From Myroides marinus (GTDB taxonomy: Bacteria; Bacteroidota; Bacteroidia; Flavobacteriales; Flavobacteriaceae), in assembly GCF_900109075.1 (NCBI RefSeq), contig NZ_FNYS01000008.1, positions 88,186 through 152,185 on the forward strand: a stretch of DNA of 64,000 nucleotides, given 5' to 3'. The position numbers were made by a program, and so were the translations under genes. A model generated the notes under the pieces. It made no database searches. It was not told where the DNA came from and saw only the letters and a list, made by a program, of their open reading frames with translations. Below, piece by piece: positions 43,051 to 51,732 of the stretch (position 1 is its first letter; each line of letters starts with the position of its first letter).

Positions 43051-44072
43051 AACCATTTAACCGAGTAGCTGTTTTCTCTGGTGGGGGAAGCCGTTTTGTG
43101 ATGTACTGTGGTATGTATGCAGCTATGGTAGAACACGGTATTAGACCTGATTTGATTATCTCTACTTGTGGAGCAACAATCTCTACTTGCATCATACGCA
43201 CCTTTAATACACCTGAGGCTATTAAGGCTTACTTAGAATCTGATGAGTTTCTAACTGCTGCTATGAATACTTTTGTGACGAATCAAACCAGATTAGACCG
43301 CCTTCCTTACTACTGTATCAAGTACAGTAAAAAGAAAGAGAACGCCCCTTACCTACTGGATTTGTTTAGTAAATACTTTTTAGATCAGCCACAAGACTTA
43401 GATACTAAGTTTCCGTCTTTATTAACAGCGAATAAGGACGCTCCAGAAGTGATTACTTTAGGTTCAGAGATATTATATACTACTAATCAGGTTGGGAAGA
43501 AAAGAGAAGGTCAAAAAACCTTTAAAAAGGTACTTATCCCTACTGCTAAAGTTCCTCTTGATTATTTACAACAATATATTGAAGAATATAAATTTGATAC
43601 AAATAGCGCTGTATTACCTGACGCGGAACTATTGCTAAACGTAGGACCACTTAGAGCGATGCGCATCAGTACATCTGATATGTTCTATATGGCACCTGCA
43701 TTTTATAGGGGAAAACATTATTTGGGAGGAGCAGTTGACCTAATTCCCTTTGAGCTTGCAACTACATTAGGCAATGAGATTTGGTTAGAACACAAGGCTC
43801 CTTACTCTGATATGGAAGAAGGATTGGTAAGAGCTGTATTTGGTTATAGTGGTAACAAAAGACTAAACCAAGCAACGGCTATTGAAGCTAACCGATTAGA
43901 CACAAGTGATATGCGCGTAAAACTATCAGGTGGTTATCTCAGTAGAAAGATTAATTGGAAGAAGTTTGCTTTAGAAATACAGTTACCTACGTCTAAAGAG
44001 GACTGTAAAAGACAAATAATGAAGCAATATGACTATGGGTATGAGGTAGTCTTAAATGCATTAAAACAATGA
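43038..44072 (+). CDS. Patatin-fold protein lacking the Ser-Asp dyad
   Basis: 344 residues. The N-terminus FSGGGSRFVMYCGMYAAMVEHG (split at 14-35) matches the patatin oxyanion loop and first helix. The nucleophile elbow, normally G-x-S-x-G after PD, reads PDLIISTCGAT: without gaps Cys takes the Ser position and the glycines are changed. The DGG/A motif reads YLGGAVDLIP near 231-240, with Leu for the catalytic Asp. A normal lipase mechanism is therefore unlikely; it may bind lipids or use Cys. Overlaps cdsA (13 nt) and the SDR gene (4 nt, ATGA). Confidence 0.7.
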   Translation: MAELKPFNRVAVFSGGGSRFVMYCGMYAAMVEHGIRPDLIISTCGATISTCIIRTFNTPEAIKAYLESDEFLTAAMNTFVTNQTRLDRLPYYCIKYSKKKENAPYLLDLFSKYFLDQPQDLDTKFPSLLTANKDAPEVITLGSEILYTTNQVGKKREGQKTFKKVLIPTAKVPLDYLQQYIEEYKFDTNSAVLPDAELLLNVGPLRAMRISTSDMFYMAPAFYRGKHYLGGAVDLIPFELATTLGNEIWLEHKAPYSDMEEGLVRAVFGYSGNKRLNQATAIEANRLDTSDMRVKLSGGYLSRKINWKKFALEIQLPTSKEDCKRQIMKQYDYGYEVVLNALKQ

Positions 44073-44824
44073 AAACAGTATTTATAACAGGGGGTACCTC
44101 TGGTATCGGATGGGCATTAGCACAGCGTTATTTATCTGCGGGTTACCGAGTAGGTATAGGCAGTCGCACACCTGATAAAGAAGGACATGACTTTACCCCT
44201 TATACTCACTTATTTGTCTATAGCGTAGATGCTACTGATCTTACAGCGTTAAAGGATACTATACACACTTTCTCTCAAGGACAGTTAGATATACTTATAG
44301 CAGGTGCTGGTAACTATACAGACAGTGCATTAGAACACATTTCATGGCAAGAGACTAATGCTATGATAGACAACAATATCAAGGCTACTCTCAATGCCTT
44401 AGAAGTAGCAAGAGAGCTAATGCAAAACAAAGGAGGTACAATAGCGTGCATTGCCTCTATTTCTACTTTCTTAGATTATGAAGAGGCTACAATCTACACC
44501 CGATGTAAACAAGCTGTCTTGGCTATCACCAAAGCCTATAGACGTGCCTACAGAGATAAAGGAATTGAGGTTATCGCTATTCACCCTGGCTATGTAGCTA
44601 CTCCTCGACTAATGGAATTAAACAGTGATGATCTGTCTAAAAAACAATATGTAATCACCCCTACTGAGGCAGCAGAGATAATCTATCACGGTATCACACA
44701 AGGAAAGCAACTAATCGTATTTCCCAAAAAAATGTATAGGCTTATTCGCTGTTTACAGCTATTGCCAAAAGGAATATTACAACGTATTATGCACAAAAAA
44801 GCTAAATGGCAAAAACAGAACTAA
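44069..44824 (+). CDS. Short-chain dehydrogenase/reductase
   Basis: 251 residues, classical SDR. NAD(P) motif TGGTSGIG (7-14), NNxG-region variant AGAGNY near 80-85, catalytic Ser in IASISTF near 130, and YTRCK near 145-149 giving the Tyr-x3-Lys pair. R after GSRT near 33 hints at NADPH. The C-terminal basic stretch (RLIRCLQLLPKGILQRIMHKKAK) could bind membranes. It would reduce or oxidise a lipid or headgroup intermediate made by its operon partners. Overlaps the next gene by 19 nt. Confidence 0.85.
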   Translation: MKTVFITGGTSGIGWALAQRYLSAGYRVGIGSRTPDKEGHDFTPYTHLFVYSVDATDLTALKDTIHTFSQGQLDILIAGAGNYTDSALEHISWQETNAMIDNNIKATLNALEVARELMQNKGGTIACIASISTFLDYEEATIYTRCKQAVLAITKAYRRAYRDKGIEVIAIHPGYVATPRLMELNSDDLSKKQYVITPTEAAEIIYHGITQGKQLIVFPKKMYRLIRCLQLLPKGILQRIMHKKAKWQKQN

Positions 44825-46095
44825 TACCTACATTCAAACAGCGTACAAAGGCTATGCTGCTGTGCTATGTGGTATTTATAATACTGTATATGTCAGCCCA
44901 ATACTATTCTGTCTATAGAGGATTAGACTGGTCTATAGTCTTAACTTTAGATACTTATATTCCTTTTATCGAATGGATGATTATCCCTTATGCTACCAGC
45001 GGATTATTCTTTCTATTGGCTTTTTATTGGACAGATACACGCTACCAACTAAGACTACTAACTAAGCGTATGCTTATCGTTAGTGGTATTGCATTTATTG
45101 GCTTTATCACTTTTCCGATTGCTTATGCTGTAGATAAACCACAACATACGATTACTTTATTTAATCCCTTGTTTGATTTTATTACAACTTGGGACACTCA
45201 TTATAATCAAGCTCCATCTCTGCATGTAGCTTATTCTATTGTATTCATGACTGTGGTAGAACAAACCAAACGATTTACTAAAGCGACTAAAGCATTCTTA
45301 CAACTTTGGTTAGCGTTAGTAGCACTCTCTACTTTGTTTGTCTATCAGCACCATCTAATAGATGTTATCACAGCTATAGTGGTTTGCTTATTGGTATTCT
45401 ACTTTGTTCCCAATAAAGAAAAAGCTTTATATCTCAATATTAAAAAGGGATTGATCTATTTTATATTAGCCACTATACTACTGTTTATATTATGTGATAC
45501 TACAAATATCTATTCAAATATATCCCTAATATGGATAAGTATTAACCTTGTGTATATAGGTATAGCTTATATCCAAAACAATATTTACTTCATTAAGGAT
45601 AGACAAGGTAATATTGCTTGGTGGAAGTACATACTGTTAGCTCCCTACATTTTAACTTACCAAATTTTAAGACAGTCTAATAAAGTATTTTACCCCGTAA
45701 CTGTAGCAGAGTTACTACCTCAAGTCTATATAGGCCCTCTAATCAGTAGCATAAAGGCGAAAGAGGTGTTTCAAAACAAAGAAGTCATTACCTATGATTT
45801 ATCTGCAGAGATGAAAGAGAATAACTATTTAGCCAAACACACTACTTATCACTTCTTTCCGTTACTTGATATTGGACAGGCTAATACTGAATACCTCGAC
45901 AGCATCGTTAAGCATATTAATACAGCTTATCAGACTAAAGAGGACAATACAATAATCTATATCCACTGCGCTATGGGGCTCTCTAGAAGTATGGCTATAT
46001 CCGCTCTATTTTACTCACAGTCTGAGGGATGCACTAAAAAAGAAGCACAAGAACATATACAATCTATTAATCAAAATGCTATCTTTAAACTATAA
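44806..46095 (+). CDS. PAP2/AUR1-type membrane phosphatase fused to dual-specificity phosphatase, YnbD-like
   Basis: 429 residues. About eight TM segments fill 15-290; within them the PAP2 motifs QAPSLHVAYS (near 137-146) and HHLIDV (near 182-187) are of the AUR1/inositol-phosphotransferase-like type, while the first K-x6-RP motif is not obvious. A cytosolic dual-specificity phosphatase domain follows (about 300-429) with IHCAMGLSRSMA, the complete HC-x5-R loop. E. coli YnbD has the same pairing as I recall. The DSP half could remove a phosphate from a phosphatidyl-alcohol phosphate, as PTPMT1 does in cardiolipin synthesis. Confidence 0.82.
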   Translation: MAKTELIPTFKQRTKAMLLCYVVFIILYMSAQYYSVYRGLDWSIVLTLDTYIPFIEWMIIPYATSGLFFLLAFYWTDTRYQLRLLTKRMLIVSGIAFIGFITFPIAYAVDKPQHTITLFNPLFDFITTWDTHYNQAPSLHVAYSIVFMTVVEQTKRFTKATKAFLQLWLALVALSTLFVYQHHLIDVITAIVVCLLVFYFVPNKEKALYLNIKKGLIYFILATILLFILCDTTNIYSNISLIWISINLVYIGIAYIQNNIYFIKDRQGNIAWWKYILLAPYILTYQILRQSNKVFYPVTVAELLPQVYIGPLISSIKAKEVFQNKEVITYDLSAEMKENNYLAKHTTYHFFPLLDIGQANTEYLDSIVKHINTAYQTKEDNTIIYIHCAMGLSRSMAISALFYSQSEGCTKKEAQEHIQSINQNAIFKL

Positions 46096-46119
46096 ATTGC
46101 TATTAAAACATTAAAACCT

Positions 46120-47826
46120 ATGATAGAAGGAACATTCACAAGCTTTGATAATGCAGCGATATTTTATCGAGCTTGGAATTATAAAGAAGGACAGAAGACA
46201 ATGATAGTCCTACACCGTGGGCACGAGCATTCTGCCCGCTTAGCAGAGTTTGCACAGAGTGCTCCTTTTGCTAATTACAACGTATTTAGTTTTGACTTTA
46301 GAGGTCATGGATATACAGAACAAGAAGTATCTCCTAACTTTATGGATTATGTGAGAGACTTAGATGCTTTCGCTCACTTCTTACACGATAAATACCAAAT
46401 AGAATATCACGACACTTTCGTTGTAGCCAACAGTATCGCTGGAGTAATAGCGAGTGCTTGGGTACACGACTACGCTGTGCCTATCGCTGGTATGGCTCTG
46501 TTAGCACCTGCATTCTCAATTAAACTTTATGTGCCTTTAGCTAAAGAGATGATTGCATTAGGTACGAAGTTCAAACCAGATATGATCGTAACTAGCTATG
46601 TAAAATCTAAAGTGCTAACACATGAGAAAGACCAGCAGGTAGCTTATGACAGTGATCCATTAATCACGAAGTTTATCAACGGACGCATGCTTGTCGATTT
46701 ACTTGACGCTGGTAAACGCATTGTAGATGATGCAGCAGCGATTACTATACCTACTATCGTATTCTCTGCAGGAAAAGACTATGTGGTGAAGAATAAATGG
46801 CAACAGCGCTTCTTCCACAACCTAAGTAGTGATCTTAGAGAATTCAAAACATTAAAAGAAAGCTTCCACGGTATCCTTTTTGAAAAAGGACGTGAACAAG
46901 TATATAAAGACATTGCTAAGTTTATGCAGAAGAGCTTTACTGCTCCTAAAGTAAAGATCAACTTAAAGGCAGATAAGTTTACTACAGACGAATACTATCA
47001 AATGTTGTTTGGTCTATTGCCTTCTGTAGAACTGCTATCTTATAAAATACAGAAAAAACTATTAGGTGTAATCGGCCCTTTATCTGAAGGAATGCGCCTT
47101 GGTCTATTATACGGTTTTGACTCTGGTATATCTCTAGATTATGTCTATAAGAACACTCCTCAGGGTAAATTGGGCTTTGGTAAGATGATGGATAAGAACT
47201 ACCTAAACGCTATTGGTTGGGCAGGTATTCGCCAACGTAAGATTCATTTATTACAACAAATAGACAAACAGATAGCCCATTTACAAGAACAAGGTCTTCC
47301 AATTAAGATACTTGATGTGGCAGGTGGTACAGGTAATTACCTTTTTGACATCAAGGCTAAATATCCCGATGCAGAAATAGTAGTAAACGACTTTAAACGC
47401 TCTAATATAGAAGTTGGAGAAGCTTACATTAAAGAACACAACCTAACAGGTATTCGCTTTACTAACTATGATTGTTTTGACCTAAATACCTATCCTTTGT
47501 TTCAATTTGAACCAAATATCACGATTATATCAGGGATATTCGAATTATTTGACGACAATGATGTGATCTGCAATACTATCAAAGGAATTAGCAGTATTGC
47601 TACCAACAACAGTGTGATTGTCTATACAGGGCAGCCATGGCACCCACAGTTAAAGACAATTGCCTTTGTACTAAAGAGTCACAGAGATACGGATTGGGTA
47701 ATGCGTCGCCGCTCTCAATACGAATTAGACAAATTGTTTGCGTATAACAGTGTCTTTAAACAAAATATGTTAATCGACAACTATGGTATCTTTACTGTAT
47801 CAGTAGGCAAAATAGTGAAGTCATAA
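46120..47826 (+). CDS. Alpha/beta hydrolase-methyltransferase fusion, YnbC-like
   Basis: 568 residues. N-terminal hydrolase (about 1-280): MIVLHRGHEHSAR, FSFDFRGHGYTE near 63-74, and the elbow VVANSIAGV near 107-115 (Ala in place of the usual first Gly), with a possible His in KESFHGILFEKG near 248-259. C-terminal class I methyltransferase (about 385-568): ILDVAGGTGNYLFDI motif I, VVNDFKRSN as the acidic loop, and IISGIFELFDDND. No signal peptide. E. coli YnbC is a similar fusion as I recall. Suggests coupled hydrolysis and methylation of a lipid or headgroup. Last gene of the operon, 24 nt after the phosphatase. Confidence 0.82.
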   Translation: MIEGTFTSFDNAAIFYRAWNYKEGQKTMIVLHRGHEHSARLAEFAQSAPFANYNVFSFDFRGHGYTEQEVSPNFMDYVRDLDAFAHFLHDKYQIEYHDTFVVANSIAGVIASAWVHDYAVPIAGMALLAPAFSIKLYVPLAKEMIALGTKFKPDMIVTSYVKSKVLTHEKDQQVAYDSDPLITKFINGRMLVDLLDAGKRIVDDAAAITIPTIVFSAGKDYVVKNKWQQRFFHNLSSDLREFKTLKESFHGILFEKGREQVYKDIAKFMQKSFTAPKVKINLKADKFTTDEYYQMLFGLLPSVELLSYKIQKKLLGVIGPLSEGMRLGLLYGFDSGISLDYVYKNTPQGKLGFGKMMDKNYLNAIGWAGIRQRKIHLLQQIDKQIAHLQEQGLPIKILDVAGGTGNYLFDIKAKYPDAEIVVNDFKRSNIEVGEAYIKEHNLTGIRFTNYDCFDLNTYPLFQFEPNITIISGIFELFDDNDVICNTIKGISSIATNNSVIVYTGQPWHPQLKTIAFVLKSHRDTDWVMRRRSQYELDKLFAYNSVFKQNMLIDNYGIFTVSVGKIVKS

Positions 47827-47830
47827 ATAG

Positions 47831-47860
47831 AAAAAGCTCCAATTAAGGGGCTTTTTCTTT
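47831..47860 (+). terminator. Terminator of the lipid operon
   Basis: AAAAAGCTCC (47831-47840) with GGGGCTTTTT (47847-47856), one T-G pair, then T-rich sequence. It is the first terminator after 41653, so all six genes can be one transcript. Confidence 0.82.
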
Positions 47861-47905
47861 ACTGTTTAAAAGAGATCCCTCTCTCTTAAACGGCCTAACG
47901 TATTT

Positions 47906-48736
47906 TTAATTAAGGATTTCTTCTAATTCTATTCTCTCTACATTTTTATCATCACGTATAAAATCTCTAAATCCCGCAGAGTGTTGTCCTCCTACTATAA
48001 CAACTATTCTTTCATCTTCTTTATTCAACTGTTTCTGTATTAAAGAATACATATAAAGGTTGCGTTTATTCCTTTCTGACACAAAATATGCTCCAGAAAA
48101 ATCCTCTTTACTACCAATTCTATTAAACAAACTGATATATCCAGTATTTAACCTATCCTCTAACTCTTTGTTATTAAAGAACAACAACAATTCTTTAATA
48201 GATTTTTCTTGCTGAAACTTAGATAATAACAGCTGTGCATACTCTCCAAAATCATGTTGTATTTCATTCATTAAATCACCTTGATTGGCTTTCTCTATAG
48301 CTTGCATAATTAGATCATTTGGTTCTTCTAAAAAATAGTCAAAAGCATACAATTTATCTTGTTTTAATCTTTCTGCAAGCTTAAACCCTATTTGCTGAAC
48401 CTCACTTTCAAAATACATAGTCTCATTCTCACCATACTTTTTCTTTATACTAGTAAACGTCTTATCTTTTAAATACATAGTATACAGTTCATCTAACTCT
48501 TGTTGTTTACTATATTCCCATTCAACAAATATTTTAGTAGGCTTATAATCAATAATCTGATCAATTATGTGGCTAATTTCTTGCTGATTATCTTTGCTAT
48601 TAATATCAAAGTCAATTCCAAATTGAGATTGTACTAGATGGAAATGAAATGTTCCAATAACTAGTATCTTATTTTTACTCTGCCCATAAGCTAAGGTTCC
48701 TAAAAGGAAAAGCAATAATGCAAATCTATTTCTCAT
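47906..48736 (-). CDS. Secreted DUF5694 (TraB/GumN-like) protein
   Basis: 276 residues. Signal peptide about 1-18 (LLGTLAYG before QSK). The mature part begins with ILVIGTFHFHL (GxxH-type motif near 27-31), has KIFVEWEY near 71-78 and ends with RIVVIVGGQHSAGF, a second GxxH motif. Paired GxxH motifs with an early Glu are the TraB/TIKI/GumN superfamily pattern, proposed to be metal-dependent proteases; activity here is unproven. Paralogue of the gene at 48983-49801. Has its own -7 box at 48771-48778. Confidence 0.72.
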   Translation of the reverse strand: MRNRFALLLFLLGTLAYGQSKNKILVIGTFHFHLVQSQFGIDFDINSKDNQQEISHIIDQIIDYKPTKIFVEWEYSKQQELDELYTMYLKDKTFTSIKKKYGENETMYFESEVQQIGFKLAERLKQDKLYAFDYFLEEPNDLIMQAIEKANQGDLMNEIQHDFGEYAQLLLSKFQQEKSIKELLLFFNNKELEDRLNTGYISLFNRIGSKEDFSGAYFVSERNKRNLYMYSLIQKQLNKEDERIVVIVGGQHSAGFRDFIRDDKNVERIELEEILN

Positions 48737-48770
48737 TTTTAAAAAAATTATATTAGTTACAATTCATTAT

Positions 48771-48778
48771 CAAATATA
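48771..48778 (-). promoter_or_regulatory. -7 box of the first DUF5694 gene
   Basis: Minus strand TATATTTG, an exact match, leader about 28 nt. It separates this gene's transcription from its paralogue upstream. Confidence 0.42.
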
Positions 48779-48904
48779 TAGAATCTGTAATCATTATCCA
48801 CTATCATATAGACGTAACACTTTATACCCCAAAAACATATTCACAATCAATGGGGAAATACAAGTGTGATCCTTCCTAACGTCAGGACAACTATTGTGGT
48901 CACT

Positions 48905-48980
48905 GGGTGTTAGACGCAATGTATTCGTCTCTACATTGATATAATGCCGTAGGCAAACATTCCTCATTGTAAATTCTTCA
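48905..48980. repeat. Dispersed intergenic repeat copy (GCCGTAGGC family)
   Basis: GACGCAATGTATTCGTCTCT and ACATTGATATAATGCCGTAGGC and AAACATTCCTCATT are shared, with small changes, with 12604-12660 and 30600-30630. It fills the gap between the two DUF5694 genes. Confidence 0.6.
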
Positions 48981-48982
48981 TT

Positions 48983-49801
48983 CTACTTAAATTCTTTCAA
49001 GTAATCCAATGTATTTACTAATTGATACTTAGGGCTACGCTCCAACCACATATTAAAGAATGCTGTATGTGATCCTCCCATTAAGATAAATACTCTATCA
49101 TCCTTAGTAAGTGGTATCTGATTTAGGTTAGAATACATAATTAAGTTTCTGTGGTAATATCTAGCAGCCTGATCAGCACCTTCTGATTTACCAGGAGTAG
49201 ATGCGTGTGTAAGCATATCTGCATTAAGATTCAGCAAAGCATCTAGCTCTAACTTTGTATTGATATTATACAACATACGTCTCACATCTTTTTCTTTATC
49301 TCTTGATCTTAAAAGTGTCAGAGCAGATTCCATAAAGCTATCATACAACTCCTTATCATTATACTCACCTATTTGAGTAGGAATCTTATAGTTATACCCC
49401 ATAGAATGATCAATACCATAAATCTTCTTCACACCAGCTAATCTTCCTAACTCAAATCCTAGTAAGTGAACTTCATTAGGATCTTTTATCTTCATCTTAG
49501 GGTCTTTCAGGTATTCTTGGTATAGTTTATTTAACTCCTCATCATAGATAGCTTTTTGTTCTACGATAATTACAGTAGGTTTAAACGCAGCTATAGCTCT
49601 AGCTACCTCATGTACCATCTGCTTATTTTTCTCATCATTTTCATTAAACTCAGTACTCTGCGCATCAGAAGTATACCCCATATGGAAAGTTCCCATATTT
49701 AGTACAGGTATTTGGTTTACTGACTTTAAGTTTTCATTCATTTGTGCATTTGCAAACTGTCCTATAAAAATAGCGGCAAGTAAGATTAGTTTCGTTTTCA
49801 T
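48983..49801 (-). CDS. Secreted DUF5694 (TraB/GumN-like) protein, paralogue
   Basis: 272 residues. Signal peptide about 1-19 (IFIGQFANA before QMN). VLNMGTFHMGY near 33-43 carries the first GxxH-like motif, VIIVEQK near 76-82 the Glu, and RVFILMGGSHTAFF near 240-253 the second GxxH. AARYYHRNLIMYSNL near 219-233 aligns with RNKRNLYMYSLI in the paralogue. Same order and spacing as the gene at 47906, so a tandem duplication. Function unknown, probably periplasmic. Confidence 0.74.
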   Translation of the reverse strand: MKTKLILLAAIFIGQFANAQMNENLKSVNQIPVLNMGTFHMGYTSDAQSTEFNENDEKNKQMVHEVARAIAAFKPTVIIVEQKAIYDEELNKLYQEYLKDPKMKIKDPNEVHLLGFELGRLAGVKKIYGIDHSMGYNYKIPTQIGEYNDKELYDSFMESALTLLRSRDKEKDVRRMLYNINTKLELDALLNLNADMLTHASTPGKSEGADQAARYYHRNLIMYSNLNQIPLTKDDRVFILMGGSHTAFFNMWLERSPKYQLVNTLDYLKEFK

Positions 49802-49940
49802 AATTTATTAGATTGTTTCTTTGTTATGGTGCAAATATGTGATACTTCCTTTTATCTCATTTTGCCTTTTCGACCAACACCTCATTTTATCCGACCAACG
49901 CCCTTTATTTAAAAATTAAGTTTTAATAGCTTTACAAAAA

Positions 49941-50990
49941 ATGTTTTATATGGAAACAGTTAAAGTACTTTCTAAGAAAGAAGAGATACGTTTACATCTC
50001 TTTTTAGGTTTATTGTTAATCTACATACGTTATGTTCACGTAGATTATAATGCACCTTACTTTGTTAGTTTTACAGATTTCTCTCTGTTTAACAATACTA
50101 CTGTCATCATCTTTATCAGTATCTTTTACTTCCATTACCTATATGTAATGCCACGCGTGATGCGCAAATTTACTTGGCAGAATGTATGTTTAGGATGGTT
50201 AGCCTCTTACTTCCTTTTCGTAGGGATAAGAGCATTAATAGAACAAGTACTTACAGTTTGGATATGGGGGCAACAAAACTATTTCCCTGGAACACCTGTA
50301 TGGTACTACATATTCGATAACTTCTACTTTAGTTTGTTTTCTATTGGTATTGCAACTACTATGTATATTATCATCTACTTAATCCGCAGTTTACAGTTAA
50401 ACCAAATCATCCAACAAGAAAAGAACGAGGCTGAACTGCGCTTCTTAAAGTCACAGATCAACCCACACTTTGTCTTTAACACCCTAAATAATATCTATTA
50501 TTTAGTCTATCAGAAGTCGGAACAAGCACTACCCGCTATTGATAAAATGAGTCAACTGATGCGTTATATGACTTATGAAACAAGTGAAAACAGTATAGAA
50601 CTACAGAAAGAAATCAACTATATAAAGGACTTTATCGATCTAGAGAAGATGCGTATAGCGGGAGATGTCTATCTAAAGCTAGATATACAGATAAATAATC
50701 CCAATCTACTGATACCTCCTCTACTATTGTTACCATTTATAGAGAATGGGTTTAAACACGGAGTATTAACTGATGCTACACATCCATTTACAATCCAAAT
50801 TACCCAGATTGATAATACATTAGAGCTGTATACTCAAAACAAATGTAACAACTATAATAAGGATGAAACAAGTGGGGTTGGATTATCTAATATACAAAAA
50901 CGGCTAGCATTGCAATTTGCTAATAAACACACCTTGATTATTAAAGAAGAAGAAAATATCTTTACCTGTAAACTAACTATTAAACTATGA
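49941..50990 (+). CDS. LytS-type sensor histidine kinase
   Basis: 349 residues; a second ATG three codons in is also possible. Four TM helices fill about 15-155. The HisKA-type H box KSQINPHFVFNTLNNIYYLVY is near 176-196, with the phosphate-accepting His in NPHF, and the ATPase has an N box LLLPFIENGFKHG near 264-276 and the G box SGVGLSNIQKRL near 317-328. Inner membrane sensor of unknown signal. It overlaps the response regulator by 4 nt (ATGA). Confidence 0.88.
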   Translation: MFYMETVKVLSKKEEIRLHLFLGLLLIYIRYVHVDYNAPYFVSFTDFSLFNNTTVIIFISIFYFHYLYVMPRVMRKFTWQNVCLGWLASYFLFVGIRALIEQVLTVWIWGQQNYFPGTPVWYYIFDNFYFSLFSIGIATTMYIIIYLIRSLQLNQIIQQEKNEAELRFLKSQINPHFVFNTLNNIYYLVYQKSEQALPAIDKMSQLMRYMTYETSENSIELQKEINYIKDFIDLEKMRIAGDVYLKLDIQINNPNLLIPPLLLLPFIENGFKHGVLTDATHPFTIQITQIDNTLELYTQNKCNNYNKDETSGVGLSNIQKRLALQFANKHTLIIKEEENIFTCKLTIKL

Positions 50991-51697
50991 GTTCTATCCG
51001 TTGCTATATACTAGATGACGAGCCTATGGCAGTAGCCTTGCTAAGTGATTACGTCAATAAATCACCTCAATTAACATTAGTAGGAAGCTCTACATCTGCT
51101 CTTCAGGCATTAACTGATCTACAACAATTAGAAGTAGACTTGTGCTTTATAGATATACAAATGCCAGAACTAACGGGACTGCAAATCATGAGTCTTTTAG
51201 GCAGGAAGACTTACTTCATTATTACCTCTGCTTATAATCAGTATGCTTTAGAAGGCTATGAACACAATGTGATAGACTATCTATTAAAACCAGTTACCTA
51301 TGAGCGATTCTTTAAGAGCATTCAGAAGGCTACTCCTATCTTAAGTATGCCTATCACAAAGGAAGAACCTAAAAAGACTTCACAGGAGAACTTCTTATTT
51401 GTCAAAACCGATGGTAAGCACATCAAAGTACAATATGAAGATTTAAAATACGTAGAGGGTTTAAAAGACTATTTAGTATTTCATTTAGCTAATGAAAAGA
51501 TTATAACACTTAGCACGCTTAAAGAAATGGAAGATAAACTACCTTCTATCCTATTCATTCGTGTACACAAGTCTTATATTATCAATAAGCAACATCTGGA
51601 TAGTATAGAGCGAAACCGCTTATACATTGATAAGGCTATTGTACCTATCGGAGAAACTTATAAAAAAACAGTATTAGGACAACTGATTAAAGAATAA
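50987..51697 (+). CDS. LytTR response regulator
   Basis: 236 residues. Receiver domain 1-120: acidic pair DDEP near 8-11, phospho-acceptor Asp in CFIDIQMPELTG near 55, Lys in LLKP near 105. C-terminal LytTR DNA-binding domain about 135-236 (FVKTDGKHIKVQYEDLKYVEGLKDYLVFH, FIRVHKSYIINKQHLDSIERN, PIGETYKK). Partner of the sensor kinase just upstream. LytTR regulators bind short direct repeats; I found no obvious target set in the window. Confidence 0.9.
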   Translation: MSSIRCYILDDEPMAVALLSDYVNKSPQLTLVGSSTSALQALTDLQQLEVDLCFIDIQMPELTGLQIMSLLGRKTYFIITSAYNQYALEGYEHNVIDYLLKPVTYERFFKSIQKATPILSMPITKEEPKKTSQENFLFVKTDGKHIKVQYEDLKYVEGLKDYLVFHLANEKIITLSTLKEMEDKLPSILFIRVHKSYIINKQHLDSIERNRLYIDKAIVPIGETYKKTVLGQLIKE

Positions 51698-51699
51698 AA

Positions 51700-51732
51700 A
51701 ACAGGAACCGCAATGTTGATTCCTGTTCTTAA
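51700..51732. terminator. Hairpin after the LytTR gene
   Basis: AACAGGAA (51700-51707) with TTCCTGTT (51720-51727). The T tail is weak on the plus strand and better on the minus strand. Confidence 0.45.
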
